Counted from the stretch's first letter, positions 25,302 through 32,609 are shown. The stretch: DNA of 33,022 nucleotides from Acidimicrobiales bacterium (GCA_035533095.1 DATLUM010000060.1:1-33022), one strand, 5' to 3'. The notes: generated by a model from the sequence alone, not told the origin. Numbers and translations are program-made.

Positions 25302-26798
25302 ATGGGTTTGAAGGCGAGCGGCAGGCGGCTGCGCGCTGGCGTAGCAACCGTATTGATCCTTTCGGCGGCGGGACTGGTCAGCCCCGCCGTAGCCGGCGCG
25401 TCTTCAGGTTCCCAGCCCGGCGCTCAACCCACTTCCGGTTCCGGTACCCCGGCGTCGCCGGTCCTCCCCTCTGTCCCCGCGCTTCCGGCGGTCCCGCTGG
25501 ATGTCACAGATGGTTTCCCGGTGCAGAGCCTCTACCAATTGGCCATCTCGTTGAGCTCCTCGGCAGGGATGAGCACACAACTTCGCTCGCAGATCGCGGC
25601 CACGCAGAGGGCTCTGGACACCTCTACGGTGGCAGCGCGCCAGGCGAGCCAAGCAGCCGCTGATGCAGACGCCCGCCAAGCAGCCGCAGCGGCGCAAGCC
25701 AAAGCTGCCGGCGCCGCCTACGCCGGCTTGAAAGGTGCTCTCAAACAGGCCGTGGTCTTCATGTACACGGCGGGCCCGACCTACGTCACTGTCAACCCGC
25801 AAGCGGGAGATCGGCTCGCGTACGCCGCCGACTACGCGGACACGGCGCTGACACCAGGCGGCCTGCTCGCAACTCGCCGTTACGACGCGTCGGTACGTGC
25901 CAAGGCCCTCGCCGAGGCGAGCGCGGCGCAGCGCGAGGCGGACCAGCAGGCCAAAGCCGCATCGGACGCTCTCGCGGCCGAGCGCGCGGCCCAGGCGTCC
26001 CTCGAAGCCGAGTTGGCCGCCGTGGACCTGCAGTCGGGCCCGGAGTTGCTGGCGGAGCACACGACCCTCGCCGGGCAGGCCGGTCAGGAACTGGTCAACG
26101 GCACATCGCTCGAGTTCACCCCGCCTGCGCCGCTGCCGCCGCCCCTTCCCACCACGGTCGTCGCGATCGGATGGGTCTTCTCTGAGCTGGGCAAGCCCTA
26201 CCTGTGGGGCGGCACCGGGCCGGATGAGTTCGATTGCTCAGGCCTCACGCAATACGCCTGGCACCAGGCGGGAGTCGACATTCCACGTGTAGCAGCCGAC
26301 CAGGACTCCTGGACGGTACCCGTACCGCTCTCGCAGCTGATGCCTGGCGACCTCGTGTTCTTCGGCCACAGCGACATCCACCACGTCGGGATGTACATCG
26401 GCGGCGGCCTGATGATCAACGCACCGCACACCGGCGACGTGATCCGGGTGAGCTCCATCTGGTGGTCTGATCTCGCAGGGTTCGGGCGAGTCCACGACCC
26501 GAACACGCCGATCCCGGTCCATTTGCCGCCCACGGCGTCGAAGCCCGCCGCCCCCTCCGTGGTCCCGGTGGCCGGGCTCGTGCCGTCGCAGACTCAGCCT
26601 CCGCCAGGCTGGCAGCCGCAGCCGGGTTCGACCACTCCGATCCCTGTCACCGATCCCGCCGGTTCGCCGAGCGCGGAGAGCACCACCACTACCACGATCG
26701 CCGGCGCTGCCCCCCCGAGCACAACGTCGCTTCCACCTGTGAGCACCACGGTCACCGGAGGCACGGCGACCACAGTCCCGGGGGCTTCCGGCAGCTGA
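25302..26798 (+). CDS. Secreted NlpC/P60 peptidoglycan hydrolase with coiled-coil N-terminus
   Basis: 498 residues from ATG 25302, preferred over ATG 25284 because GAGAGGG lies about 9 bases upstream of it. Signal peptide: GVATVLILSAAGLVSPAVAG. Residues about 80-250 are Ala/Gln-rich helical coiled coil, as in RipA/CwlO-type endopeptidases. Residues about 285-400 are the NlpC/P60 domain: YLWGGTGPDEFDCSGLTQYA with nucleophile Cys312, DIHHVGMYIGGG with His361, and APHTGD with His376 as third residue, all intact. The last 100 residues are Pro/Thr/Ser-rich. It should cut peptide stems in the cell wall outside the cell. The position between pnt and pilA, with a pilus-type promoter, suggests wall remodelling for pilus passage; that is inference. 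Confidence 0.92.
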   Translation: MGLKASGRRLRAGVATVLILSAAGLVSPAVAGASSGSQPGAQPTSGSGTPASPVLPSVPALPAVPLDVTDGFPVQSLYQLAISLSSSAGMSTQLRSQIAATQRALDTSTVAARQASQAAADADARQAAAAAQAKAAGAAYAGLKGALKQAVVFMYTAGPTYVTVNPQAGDRLAYAADYADTALTPGGLLATRRYDASVRAKALAEASAAQREADQQAKAASDALAAERAAQASLEAELAAVDLQSGPELLAEHTTLAGQAGQELVNGTSLEFTPPAPLPPPLPTTVVAIGWVFSELGKPYLWGGTGPDEFDCSGLTQYAWHQAGVDIPRVAADQDSWTVPVPLSQLMPGDLVFFGHSDIHHVGMYIGGGLMINAPHTGDVIRVSSIWWSDLAGFGRVHDPNTPIPVHLPPTASKPAAPSVVPVAGLVPSQTQPPPGWQPQPGSTTPIPVTDPAGSPSAESTTTTTIAGAAPPSTTSLPPVSTTVTGGTATTVPGASGS

Positions 26799-26827
26799 AC
26801 AGGTTCGGGCGCAAAACGCGAAACCCC

Positions 26828-26854
26828 TCAGGTCGGCTTTCTGGACGCCGATGT
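26828..26854 (+). promoter_or_regulatory. Candidate sigma-28/WhiG-type promoter of pilA
   Basis: TCAG (26828-26831), 15-base spacer, GCCGATGT (26847-26854). The predicted start near 26861 lies just before the riboswitch aptamer, so the whole aptamer would be in the transcript. This agreement of two independently found elements supports both. Confidence 0.6.
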
Positions 26855-26867
26855 TGTGGAGGCGAGC

Positions 26868-26960
26868 AGCGCTCGAGAAAAAGGCAAAGCCGTCGAGAGG
26901 CGGTGGCGCAAAGCCACGGGACCGGACGTCAGATGCGACGAGGGTCAGCCGGGCTGCCTG
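26868..26960 (+). promoter_or_regulatory. GEMM-I (cyclic-di-GMP-I class) riboswitch in the pilA leader
   Basis: The conserved GEMM-I blocks appear in order: AAGGCAAAG (26881-26889), a hairpin CCGTC-GAGA-GGCGG (26890-26903) capped by a GNRA tetraloop, the hallmark GGCGCAAAGCCACGGG (26905-26920), a second hairpin made of GACC/GGTC (26920-26923 with 26943-26946) and CGTC/GACG (26927-26930 with 26937-26940), and the 3' block AGCCGGGCTGCC (26947-26958). A GNRA loop with a second long hairpin fits the loop-receptor architecture of the class. It ends 84 bases before the pilA ATG. The G before CAAA, which I align with the ligand-contacting guanine of the Vibrio Vc2 aptamer, is present, favouring c-di-GMP over cGAMP; that alignment is from memory. 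Outer limits are approximate. Confidence 0.9.
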
Positions 26961-26973
26961 GAGCACTCAGCCC
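26951..26973 (+). promoter_or_regulatory. Possible expression-platform hairpin competing with the aptamer 3' strand
   Basis: GGGCTG (26951-26956) can pair with CAGCCC (26968-26973). The left arm is also part of the conserved aptamer 3' block, so the two folds exclude each other. AGTTTCGG follows, a very short T run. If this hairpin stops transcription, ligand binding would favour pilA expression; this is inference. Confidence 0.45.
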
Positions 26974-27044
26974 AGTTTCGGGGTGGGGCAAAGGGGATCG
27001 ATAGCAGGGCTCGCTGTCATGAACCGAACCGAAAGGCAAACCTA

Positions 27045-27605
27045 ATGCTGGAATCCATCAAGCAGCGCCTCGGCCGTGACGACGAGCAGGGCTTCACCCT
27101 CATCGAACTCATGGTCGTCGTGCTGATCATCGCCATCCTCTTGGCGATTGCCATTCCCACCTTCCTGGGCGCCCGTAACTCGGCCAACGCCCGCGCCGCT
27201 CAGTCAGACCTGCGCAACGCCCTCACGGCCGAGCAGACGGCATGGACCAATACCCAGACCTTCAGCAACGACACCACCACAACCGGCATGGCCGGAATTG
27301 AAGGATCGCTGACCTGGACGACCGGCGCACCGGCCTCGGGCAACGAGGTCTCGGTGACCGTCGGCGACGTCGACAGCTCTGGCAACTACCAGGCTGTGGC
27401 GCTGGAGGCCACCGGCAAGGACCACAACTGCTACACCGTGCTTCAGAGCAACGACCCTGCCAACTCCTTCACCGCCTACAACGTTGCCACGGGAACCTGC
27501 AGCGCCGCTGGGACGGTGCCGACGATCAGCGCTACTGCGCCGACCATCAACGCCACCGGGACCGCCTCTGCTAACCCGGGCACGGGCTACTACAAGAGCT
27601 GGTAA
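27045..27605 (+). CDS. pilA: Type IV major pilin-like protein PilA
   Basis: 186 residues from ATG 27045, with GAAAGG 8 bases upstream. The class III leader of 16 residues ends in Gly before the cut (DDEQG then FTLIELMVVVLIIAILL), with Glu at mature position 5 as in classical pilins. The mature protein (about 170 residues) has the long N-terminal helix followed by a beta-rich head with NNYQ-like GNYQAVALEATGKDHNCYTV, and two Cys (HNCYT and GTCSAA) that could form the C-terminal disulfide loop. The C-terminus is Thr/Ala/Ser-rich and ends YYKSW. It is preceded by its own promoter and riboswitch and followed by a strong terminator, so it is a separately controlled, probably abundant transcript: the likely major pilin. 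Confidence 0.93.
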   Translation: MLESIKQRLGRDDEQGFTLIELMVVVLIIAILLAIAIPTFLGARNSANARAAQSDLRNALTAEQTAWTNTQTFSNDTTTTGMAGIEGSLTWTTGAPASGNEVSVTVGDVDSSGNYQAVALEATGKDHNCYTVLQSNDPANSFTAYNVATGTCSAAGTVPTISATAPTINATGTASANPGTGYYKSW

Positions 27606-27654
27606 CCAGCCCTAACAACAACCTTGCCCTGTAGCACTAGGGCATAACTAGAGA

Positions 27655-27685
27655 AAGGAGCCCCGCCCTTGAGGCGGGGCTCCTT
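27655..27685 (+). terminator. Terminator hairpin after pilA
   Basis: AAGGAGCCCCGCC (27655-27667) is a perfect 13-bp inverted repeat with GGCGGGGCTCCTT (27673-27685); loop CTTGA. A weaker stem TGCCCT/AGGGCA (27625-27644) lies upstream. There is no T run beyond the final TT, but the stem is the strongest in the pilus region and isolates the pilA transcript. Confidence 0.85.
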
Positions 27686-27729
27686 CGCGTTCAGCGACCG
27701 AGAAACGGGGTCGAGACCCACGACCGCCC

Positions 27730-27757
27730 TCAATTTCCTCGCTGATTTCGCCGATAG
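27730..27757 (+). promoter_or_regulatory. Candidate sigma-28/WhiG-type promoter giving a leaderless transcript of the membrane protein gene
   Basis: TCAA (27730-27733), 16-base spacer, GCCGATAG (27750-27757). Seven bases past the -10 is the A of ATG 27764, so the mRNA would begin at the start codon. No ribosome binding site precedes this ATG, consistent with a leaderless mRNA. Confidence 0.6.
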
Positions 27758-27763
27758 TCCGTC

Positions 27764-29146
27764 ATGCCCCTCGCACCGGCGCGTTCGTACCTTTCCCGCA
27801 CCGCCGAGATCTCGGCCCCGACCGATAGGCAATCGCTGCGCTGGCATGGATGGCGCTTCGCAGCAGTTGTTTACGTCTTGGTCGTTGGGCTCTGTTCCTT
27901 CGCAACATTCGCGCTTCCCGATCTCCTCGGCTACCACCAGTGGCTGGCCCTCGGAGATGGCAAGTGGACGATCGAGTCGGCGCAGTGGGTCTCGTGGGGC
28001 GGGATCGGGTCGGTCTATTCCGCGAATCCGCAGTTCCTTCCCCTTCCTGGCTTTCTGATCATCCTTGCTCCCGCGGTCGCCCTGGGAAATCATCTTGGCT
28101 TGGTCACGGGTTACCCATACGCACTCCGATACCCCTCAATGCTCCTTGTCGCGGGTCCTGTATTCTTCCTGACCGGATCGACAGCGATTCTCGGAGTCGA
28201 CTACCTGGCGGACACGCTGCAGACATCGCGGTTCCGTCGCAGGGTTATCGTTGCTTCGACTGGCCTGCTTGTCGTGATCCCGACGACCGTGTGGGCGGGG
28301 CATCCGGAGGATCTCGCGGGCATCGCTCTAGCGTGCGCTTCATTGGCTGCGCTGCTTCGCAGGCGGTATCTGGGAGCTGCGCTCCTGCTGGCGTTCGCTG
28401 TCATGATGCAGACCTGGGCAGGCCTGCTAATCCCGATCCTGATAGCGGCGACGCCCGCCGGGAAGCGTGTTAGAGCACTCATCTGGTCTTCACTGCTACC
28501 GGGTCTGACCGCTGCGTTGCTGCTGGTACTTGACTTCCATGATGCCTTTCGGTCCCTCATAGTCCAGCCAATGCAAGGGAACGGTCAGCACCTTCCGTGG
28601 TGGGGCCTTGCCCACAAACTGACGATCATGCAGAGCGGCGTTCCCGTGGTAGTCCGTGTCGGATCGGCCTCGAGGAGCCTTGCTGTAGTAGCAGCCTTCG
28701 TCGCAGCCATAATCGTCTGGAGGAAGCCCACCGCGCAGACGATCCTGGCTGCGGCCGCAACCGTTCTTCTTGCCCGAGGTGCATCCGAGACCCAGTTCTG
28801 GTCGTATTACCTGGCACCGGCTGCAGTGCTGATGGCGGTAGCTTCAGCGACGTCGGGGGTGGAGCGGCGACGGTGGACATTGGGCGGGGGGTCGGCGCTC
28901 GTGGCCTACTGCTGCGCTGCGGGCGGGTACGACGCCTACTCGTTGCCCGGGGCGACGACCGTGCTGATGCCGCCGTTCCTCGCACTCGGAGTCCTGATTG
29001 CATGCGGTGCCGGGGTTGTGATTGCCACCCGATCCCGTACGCCCGCGTCCGATCCGCGGTTGTTGAGCCAGTCGCAACTCGCCCCCGACGATTTCAACGG
29101 GCCGACTAGCTGTCCAGAAGCCGCTCTGGAACCGTCACTTCTCTAG
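27764..29146 (+). CDS. Polytopic membrane protein, possibly a lipid-linked-sugar glycosyltransferase
   Basis: 460 residues from ATG 27764. About ten hydrophobic segments, with a short cytoplasmic N-terminus and a polar C-terminal tail of about 40 residues. VVIPTTVWAGHPEDLAGIAL, followed by LACASLAALLRRRYLGAALL, resembles the GT87/DUF2029-type polyprenyl-phosphate mannosyltransferases, in which an acidic residue in an external loop is catalytic; the resemblance is weak and no other signature is seen. Its own promoter and place between pilA and the prepilin peptidase gene would suit a pilin-glycosylation or cell-surface role, but this is inference. Codon use is slightly less GC-biased than in the housekeeping genes. 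Confidence 0.75.
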   Translation: MPLAPARSYLSRTAEISAPTDRQSLRWHGWRFAAVVYVLVVGLCSFATFALPDLLGYHQWLALGDGKWTIESAQWVSWGGIGSVYSANPQFLPLPGFLIILAPAVALGNHLGLVTGYPYALRYPSMLLVAGPVFFLTGSTAILGVDYLADTLQTSRFRRRVIVASTGLLVVIPTTVWAGHPEDLAGIALACASLAALLRRRYLGAALLLAFAVMMQTWAGLLIPILIAATPAGKRVRALIWSSLLPGLTAALLLVLDFHDAFRSLIVQPMQGNGQHLPWWGLAHKLTIMQSGVPVVVRVGSASRSLAVVAAFVAAIIVWRKPTAQTILAAAATVLLARGASETQFWSYYLAPAAVLMAVASATSGVERRRWTLGGGSALVAYCCAAGGYDAYSLPGATTVLMPPFLALGVLIACGAGVVIATRSRTPASDPRLLSQSQLAPDDFNGPTSCPEAALEPSLL

Positions 29147-29165
29147 CGAAGCCGCGGTCCGCTAG
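29143..29165 (+). terminator. Small hairpin overlapping the stop of the membrane protein gene
   Basis: CTAGCG (29143-29148) and CGCTAG (29160-29165) form a perfect 6-bp stem with an 11-base loop; the stop codon is inside the left arm. No T run follows. Weak candidate terminator. TAGCCT at 29185-29190 downstream could be a -10 for the prepilin peptidase gene. Confidence 0.3.
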
Positions 29166-29227
29166 TCACAGCAGGACGGTCGCGTAGCCTGCGCTCTGTC
29201 GGCCAACCGAGAGAGGTTTACTGGAGC

Positions 29228-30010
29228 TTGTTCCCCCTCGTTGTAGTTGTATCCACGGTCCTCGGCCTTGCTGTCGGATCGTTCTTGAACGTGGTTATCT
29301 ACCGGGTACCGATCGGGAAGTCGATCGTCACGCCGCCTTCGGCGTGCCCCACCTGCGCGACCCCAGTGGCTCCTCGAGACAACATCCCGTTGCTTTCGTG
29401 GATGATCCTTCGGGGGCGGTGCCGGAAATGCGGTACTCCGATCTCGATCCGTTACCCCGTCGTTGAGGGCTTGACCGGCCTTCTCTTCGGCCTCGTCGCT
29501 GCGAGATTCGGTGCCAGTTGGTCACTGCCGGCGGAACTCGCATTCACCGGAGCGCTCCTGGCGCTCGCGGCTGTCGACTTGGAGCGCTACCTCATTCCCA
29601 GGAAGATCCTCTATCCGGCGTCGGGCATCGTGCTCGGCGCCTTGATAGTCGCGGCAGGCGCTCGAGATCAGTGGGGACGTTTCGGTATTGCATTGGCGTG
29701 TGCCGCGGCCAGCTTCGCCTTCTTCTTCGCCATCAACTTCATACGGCCAGCGTGGCTAGGTTTTGGTGACGTGCGCCTCGCCGCGCTCATCGGCCTCGCT
29801 CTCGGTTGGTTGGGGCCCTGGACCGTAGTGGTCGGTTTCATGGCGGCCAACCTCACCGGGGCGTTTGTGGGCATCGCCCTCATGGCCGGAGGCCGGGCCA
29901 ACCGGAGAACGGCGCTTCCGTACGGGGTGTTTCTTGCCGTCGGCTCCCTGGTTGCCCTTTTGGTTGCAGCGCCGGTCATCCACTGGTACTCGGGGCGTCT
30001 GGTGCACTGA
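29228..30010 (+). CDS. pilD: Prepilin leader peptidase/N-methyltransferase (PilD, GspO family)
   Basis: 260 residues from TTG 29228; no ATG or GTG nearby keeps the N-terminal helix. It removes the leader of type IV prepilins at the membrane and methylates the new N-terminus. VLGLAVGSFLNVVIYRVPIG and SIVTPPSACPTC are the family start. Four zinc Cys: Cys40, Cys43, Cys65, Cys68 (CPTC and CRKC). Catalytic aspartates Asp117 (AAVDLERYLIP) and Asp181 (WLGFGDVRLAALIGLALG) are intact. About seven membrane helices. Substrates in this window would be PilA and the second prepilin. GAGAGAGG at about 29209 is far for a binding site and GGAG at 29223 is too near, so the exact start is less sure than the gene. 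Confidence 0.94.
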   Translation: MFPLVVVVSTVLGLAVGSFLNVVIYRVPIGKSIVTPPSACPTCATPVAPRDNIPLLSWMILRGRCRKCGTPISIRYPVVEGLTGLLFGLVAARFGASWSLPAELAFTGALLALAAVDLERYLIPRKILYPASGIVLGALIVAAGARDQWGRFGIALACAAASFAFFFAINFIRPAWLGFGDVRLAALIGLALGWLGPWTVVVGFMAANLTGAFVGIALMAGGRANRRTALPYGVFLAVGSLVALLVAAPVIHWYSGRLVH

Positions 30011-30030
30011 CGAAGGTCAGAACCAAAGAG

Positions 30031-30057
30031 TAAAGCCGTAGCCGAGCGCGCCGATAT
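30031..30057 (+). promoter_or_regulatory. Candidate sigma-28/WhiG-type promoter of the pilMN-pilO operon
   Basis: TAAA (30031-30034), 15-base spacer, GCCGATAT (30050-30057). This is the closest match in the window to TAAA-N15-GCCGATAA: full -35 and 7 of 8 in the -10. Predicted start near 30064, leaving about 36 bases of leader that contain AGGAGG at 30090-30095 before GTG 30100. Confidence 0.7.
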
Positions 30058-30099
30058 CTCACTCGTGAACAGCGAGCACCTGAGCGCGTAGGAGGATCG

Positions 30100-31764
30100 G
30101 TGGAGACAAGCATCGGTCTTGACATCGGCTCCTCCGCGGTAAGAGCGGCGGAGATAGGAATAGACAAGAATCAGCGTCGCCTTTGCCGCTACGCGCAGAT
30201 TGGCCTTCCTTCAGGAGCCGTTGTAGACGGGGAGGTGGTGAACCCAGGGGTAGTGACGGAAGCTCTCCGTCGACTCTGGACGGAAGGGGGATTCTCCTCG
30301 CGTAAGGTCGTGCTCGGCGTATCCGGACACAGGCTGATCGTGCGCCAAGCTGACGTTCCTGCGCTCAACGACGAGGACCTCCGCTCCGCACTCCGCTTCG
30401 ACGCCCAAGAGCTCATTCCGATCCCCATGGACGACGCTTCCTTTGATTTCCAGGTGATCAGCCGTAACGAAGCAGTGGATGGCTCGGACCGGCCGATGAT
30501 GCGTATTCTCATGGCAGCTGCCCACAAGGAGCTGCTCCGGGGACATCTGACAGCGCTGAGGGCCGCAGATCTCGAGGCGGTTGCCATTGACGCCTCCCCG
30601 CTGGCCCTCATGCGTGTTGTTGGCGAGAGCGAGCCCGATTCGGGCGTGGAAGCTCTCGTCGCAATAGGAGCGGAGCTCACCACAGTGGCGGTTCGCCAGG
30701 GCGGCGTCCCGCGCTTCATCCGTAGCCTCGGCGTCGGCGGCTCTAAGTTGACCGTCGGGATCGCGAATGCCATGCACGTCGACTATGGCGTGGCTGAAAC
30801 GCTCAAGCGGGGCGGTGCACCAGCCGACTCCCCGCAGCTCGTGCAAGCCCGTAGGGCCATCACCCACGAGATGCGTGACCTCGGCGAGGACGTCCGAGCG
30901 ACCATGGACTTCTTCGTATCCCAAGCTGAGGGTGCACACATCGAACGCCTGCTGGTTACCGGTGGTGCGTCCCAGACGGAAGGTCTGGTCGAACAGCTCG
31001 CCGGCGGGCTAGATATAGAGCTGCGTCGAATCGATCCATTCGCCTCGCTGGTCATAGGCGATATCGGTCTTGATCCCAACGCGATGCAGTGTGCACGAGC
31101 CAGTGCCGCGACTGCCGTCGGTCTAGCGCTCTGGACTGCCGAGCGTCCCGGTTCTCGCATGTCCCTCCTGCCGGGGGAAGTCGCCGCCGCCCAGAAGGCC
31201 CGCCGTATGGCACTGCTGGCGGGTGCCGGAGTCGTCGGAGTTGCAGCGCTACTGGCGTTTATCGGCGCCGGCGAGGCCTTTGCCGCGCACCAGGCGAGAT
31301 CACAACTTCACTCGGCACAGCAACAGGCGTCGACACTGCAGTCAAAGGTCGCCCAGCTCCAAGCTCAGACCGCGATCCATAACCAGGTTGCCAGTCGGGC
31401 TCGTTTGGCCTCAGCCGCACTGCAGGGCGACGTCGACTGGGTGCGCGTGATCAACGAGGTAGAGGCTGCCACCCCGCCGGGCCTTTCGATTCAGTCGTTG
31501 AGCGGCACTCGGAGCACCGCATCTGGCGGCGCCACTTCTGCGGGATCGTCTGGGGTCGGCACCCTGACCTTCAGTGTCTCGGGGAGCGGCGGCCTCCCAG
31601 CAGTCGCCGCGTGGGTCGATGGACTGCACGGCGACCATTCGCTGCAAGGAACCTGGGTGTCGGGTATTACGACCACCTCCAACGGTGGGAGTGTCACCTT
31701 CACCTCGAATAGCAATCTGACGACCAACGCGCACAGCGATCGAGCAAAGGCGGTTCAGCCATGA
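30100..31764 (+). CDS. PilM-PilN fusion protein of the type IV pilus alignment complex
   Basis: 554 residues from GTG 30100, with AGGAGG 4 bases upstream. Residues 1 to about 350 are PilM, an actin-like cytoplasmic ATP-binding protein: SIGLDIGSSAVRAAEIGI, VVLGVSGHRLIVRQADVP, LRFDAQELIPIPMDDASFDF and LLVTGGASQTEGLVEQLAG. At residue 354 a PilN-type start appears (MSLLPGEVAAAQKARR), followed by one membrane helix (LLAGAGVVGVAALLAFIGAG), a coiled coil (QLHSAQQQASTLQSKVAQLQ) and a PilN-like outer domain containing VDWVRVINEVEAATPPGLSI. In most T4P systems these are two proteins, with the PilN N-terminus bound in a PilM groove. No stop or frameshift separates the parts. It overlaps pilO by 4 bases (ATGA). 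Confidence 0.9.
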   Translation: METSIGLDIGSSAVRAAEIGIDKNQRRLCRYAQIGLPSGAVVDGEVVNPGVVTEALRRLWTEGGFSSRKVVLGVSGHRLIVRQADVPALNDEDLRSALRFDAQELIPIPMDDASFDFQVISRNEAVDGSDRPMMRILMAAAHKELLRGHLTALRAADLEAVAIDASPLALMRVVGESEPDSGVEALVAIGAELTTVAVRQGGVPRFIRSLGVGGSKLTVGIANAMHVDYGVAETLKRGGAPADSPQLVQARRAITHEMRDLGEDVRATMDFFVSQAEGAHIERLLVTGGASQTEGLVEQLAGGLDIELRRIDPFASLVIGDIGLDPNAMQCARASAATAVGLALWTAERPGSRMSLLPGEVAAAQKARRMALLAGAGVVGVAALLAFIGAGEAFAAHQARSQLHSAQQQASTLQSKVAQLQAQTAIHNQVASRARLASAALQGDVDWVRVINEVEAATPPGLSIQSLSGTRSTASGGATSAGSSGVGTLTFSVSGSGGLPAVAAWVDGLHGDHSLQGTWVSGITTTSNGGSVTFTSNSNLTTNAHSDRAKAVQP

Positions 31765-32321
31765 TTACGGCGAACAGGCGGGTGCCCTTCATGGCCGGCG
31801 CTGCAGCGCTCGTCCTGATCGTAATCTGGTATTTGGCACTTTGGAGCCCTCAGGCAAAGAACGTGCATGTCGCAAACAAAGCCCGCGCCGCAGTCGAGCA
31901 ACACATAAGCCAGCTGAATTCTCAGGTCGGTCAGCTCCAAGCCCTCGTGAAGCAAATCCCGGCCGATAAGGCGCGTTTCGCACAACTCGCGACCGCCGTA
32001 CCCGACAACCCGCAAATCGACCAGGCCCTCAATCTTCTTCACCAAGCGGCGGTCTCCAGCGGTGTTGTTCTTGCGACGGTAGGGCCGTCACTGCCCGTCG
32101 GCGCAGCCGGTTCGGGTTCGAAGACCCAATCTTCGGGAGCCCCCTACGTGACCCTGAGCCTGGGAGTACAGGGAACTGCGGGGCAAGTGAAGGCCTTCCT
32201 GGCCGCCCTTGCGGGGCTGCCCCGGACGGTCGTGGTCGACAGAGTGTCGGTGACCACTGGCAAGGGGTCCTCGGCCACCATCTCGGCCCGCATCTTCTAC
32301 GCCGGCCAGCCTACGCCCTGA
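31761..32321 (+). CDS. pilO: Type IV pilus alignment protein PilO
   Basis: 186 residues from ATG 31761, overlapping the pilMN stop. A short cytoplasmic N-terminus, one membrane helix (MAGAAALVLIVIWYLALW), a coiled coil (VEQHISQLNSQVGQLQALVK with the following LVKQIPADKARFAQL) and an alpha/beta outer domain ending with RVSVTTGKGSSATISARIF. This is the PilO plan, partner of PilN. Sequence motifs are weak in this family, so the call rests on architecture and on position after PilM-PilN. Confidence 0.87.
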   Translation: MITANRRVPFMAGAAALVLIVIWYLALWSPQAKNVHVANKARAAVEQHISQLNSQVGQLQALVKQIPADKARFAQLATAVPDNPQIDQALNLLHQAAVSSGVVLATVGPSLPVGAAGSGSKTQSSGAPYVTLSLGVQGTAGQVKAFLAALAGLPRTVVVDRVSVTTGKGSSATISARIFYAGQPTP

Positions 32322-32336
32322 CTTCAGGAGGCGAGC

Positions 32337-32531
32337 ATGATCGACGCGTCACGCAGCCCTCGGCCTCTGTGGAAGCGAGTGACGGCGCTCTTGGTACTCG
32401 CGTCGGTGATCGTCGCGGCCGCCTGGGTGATATGGGTGAAGGAACTACATCACAGCGACGTCCACCTCCGGGTCTACCAGCCGGTGGGCACCAGTATCTG
32501 GACCGATGGCGCTCGGGCGCGACTGATCTAG
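32337..32531 (+). CDS. Small single-pass membrane protein of unknown function
   Basis: 64 residues from ATG 32337, preceded by a perfect AGGAGG at 32326-32331 with 5-base spacing. One membrane helix (VTALLVLASVIVAAAWVIWV) after a basic N-terminus (SPRPLWKRV) gives a predicted outside C-terminus of about 30 residues (ELHHSDVHLRVYQPVG). It lies 15 bases after pilO and is probably in the same transcript. No family is recognised. It has neither a prepilin leader nor a lipobox, so it is not an obvious minor pilin or PilP. Confidence 0.7.
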   Translation: MIDASRSPRPLWKRVTALLVLASVIVAAAWVIWVKELHHSDVHLRVYQPVGTSIWTDGARARLI

Positions 32532-32609
32532 GCGGAAGGCAGCCAGTGTCCTCCGAGGCAGTGGAGGAATCCGGTCTTGCCGGTAGAAGTCCACTAAACG
32601 CGACGTTCC

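Noticed and set aside
26986-27020. Possible second GEMM-like element (GGGGCAAAGGGG)
   Set aside because: The GCAAAG word occurs, but the conserved CGCAAAGCC block and hairpins are missing.
29185-29190. TAGCCT as a promoter of the prepilin peptidase gene
   Set aside because: It is a good -10 word but has no -35 and no supporting element, so it was not listed as a separate feature.
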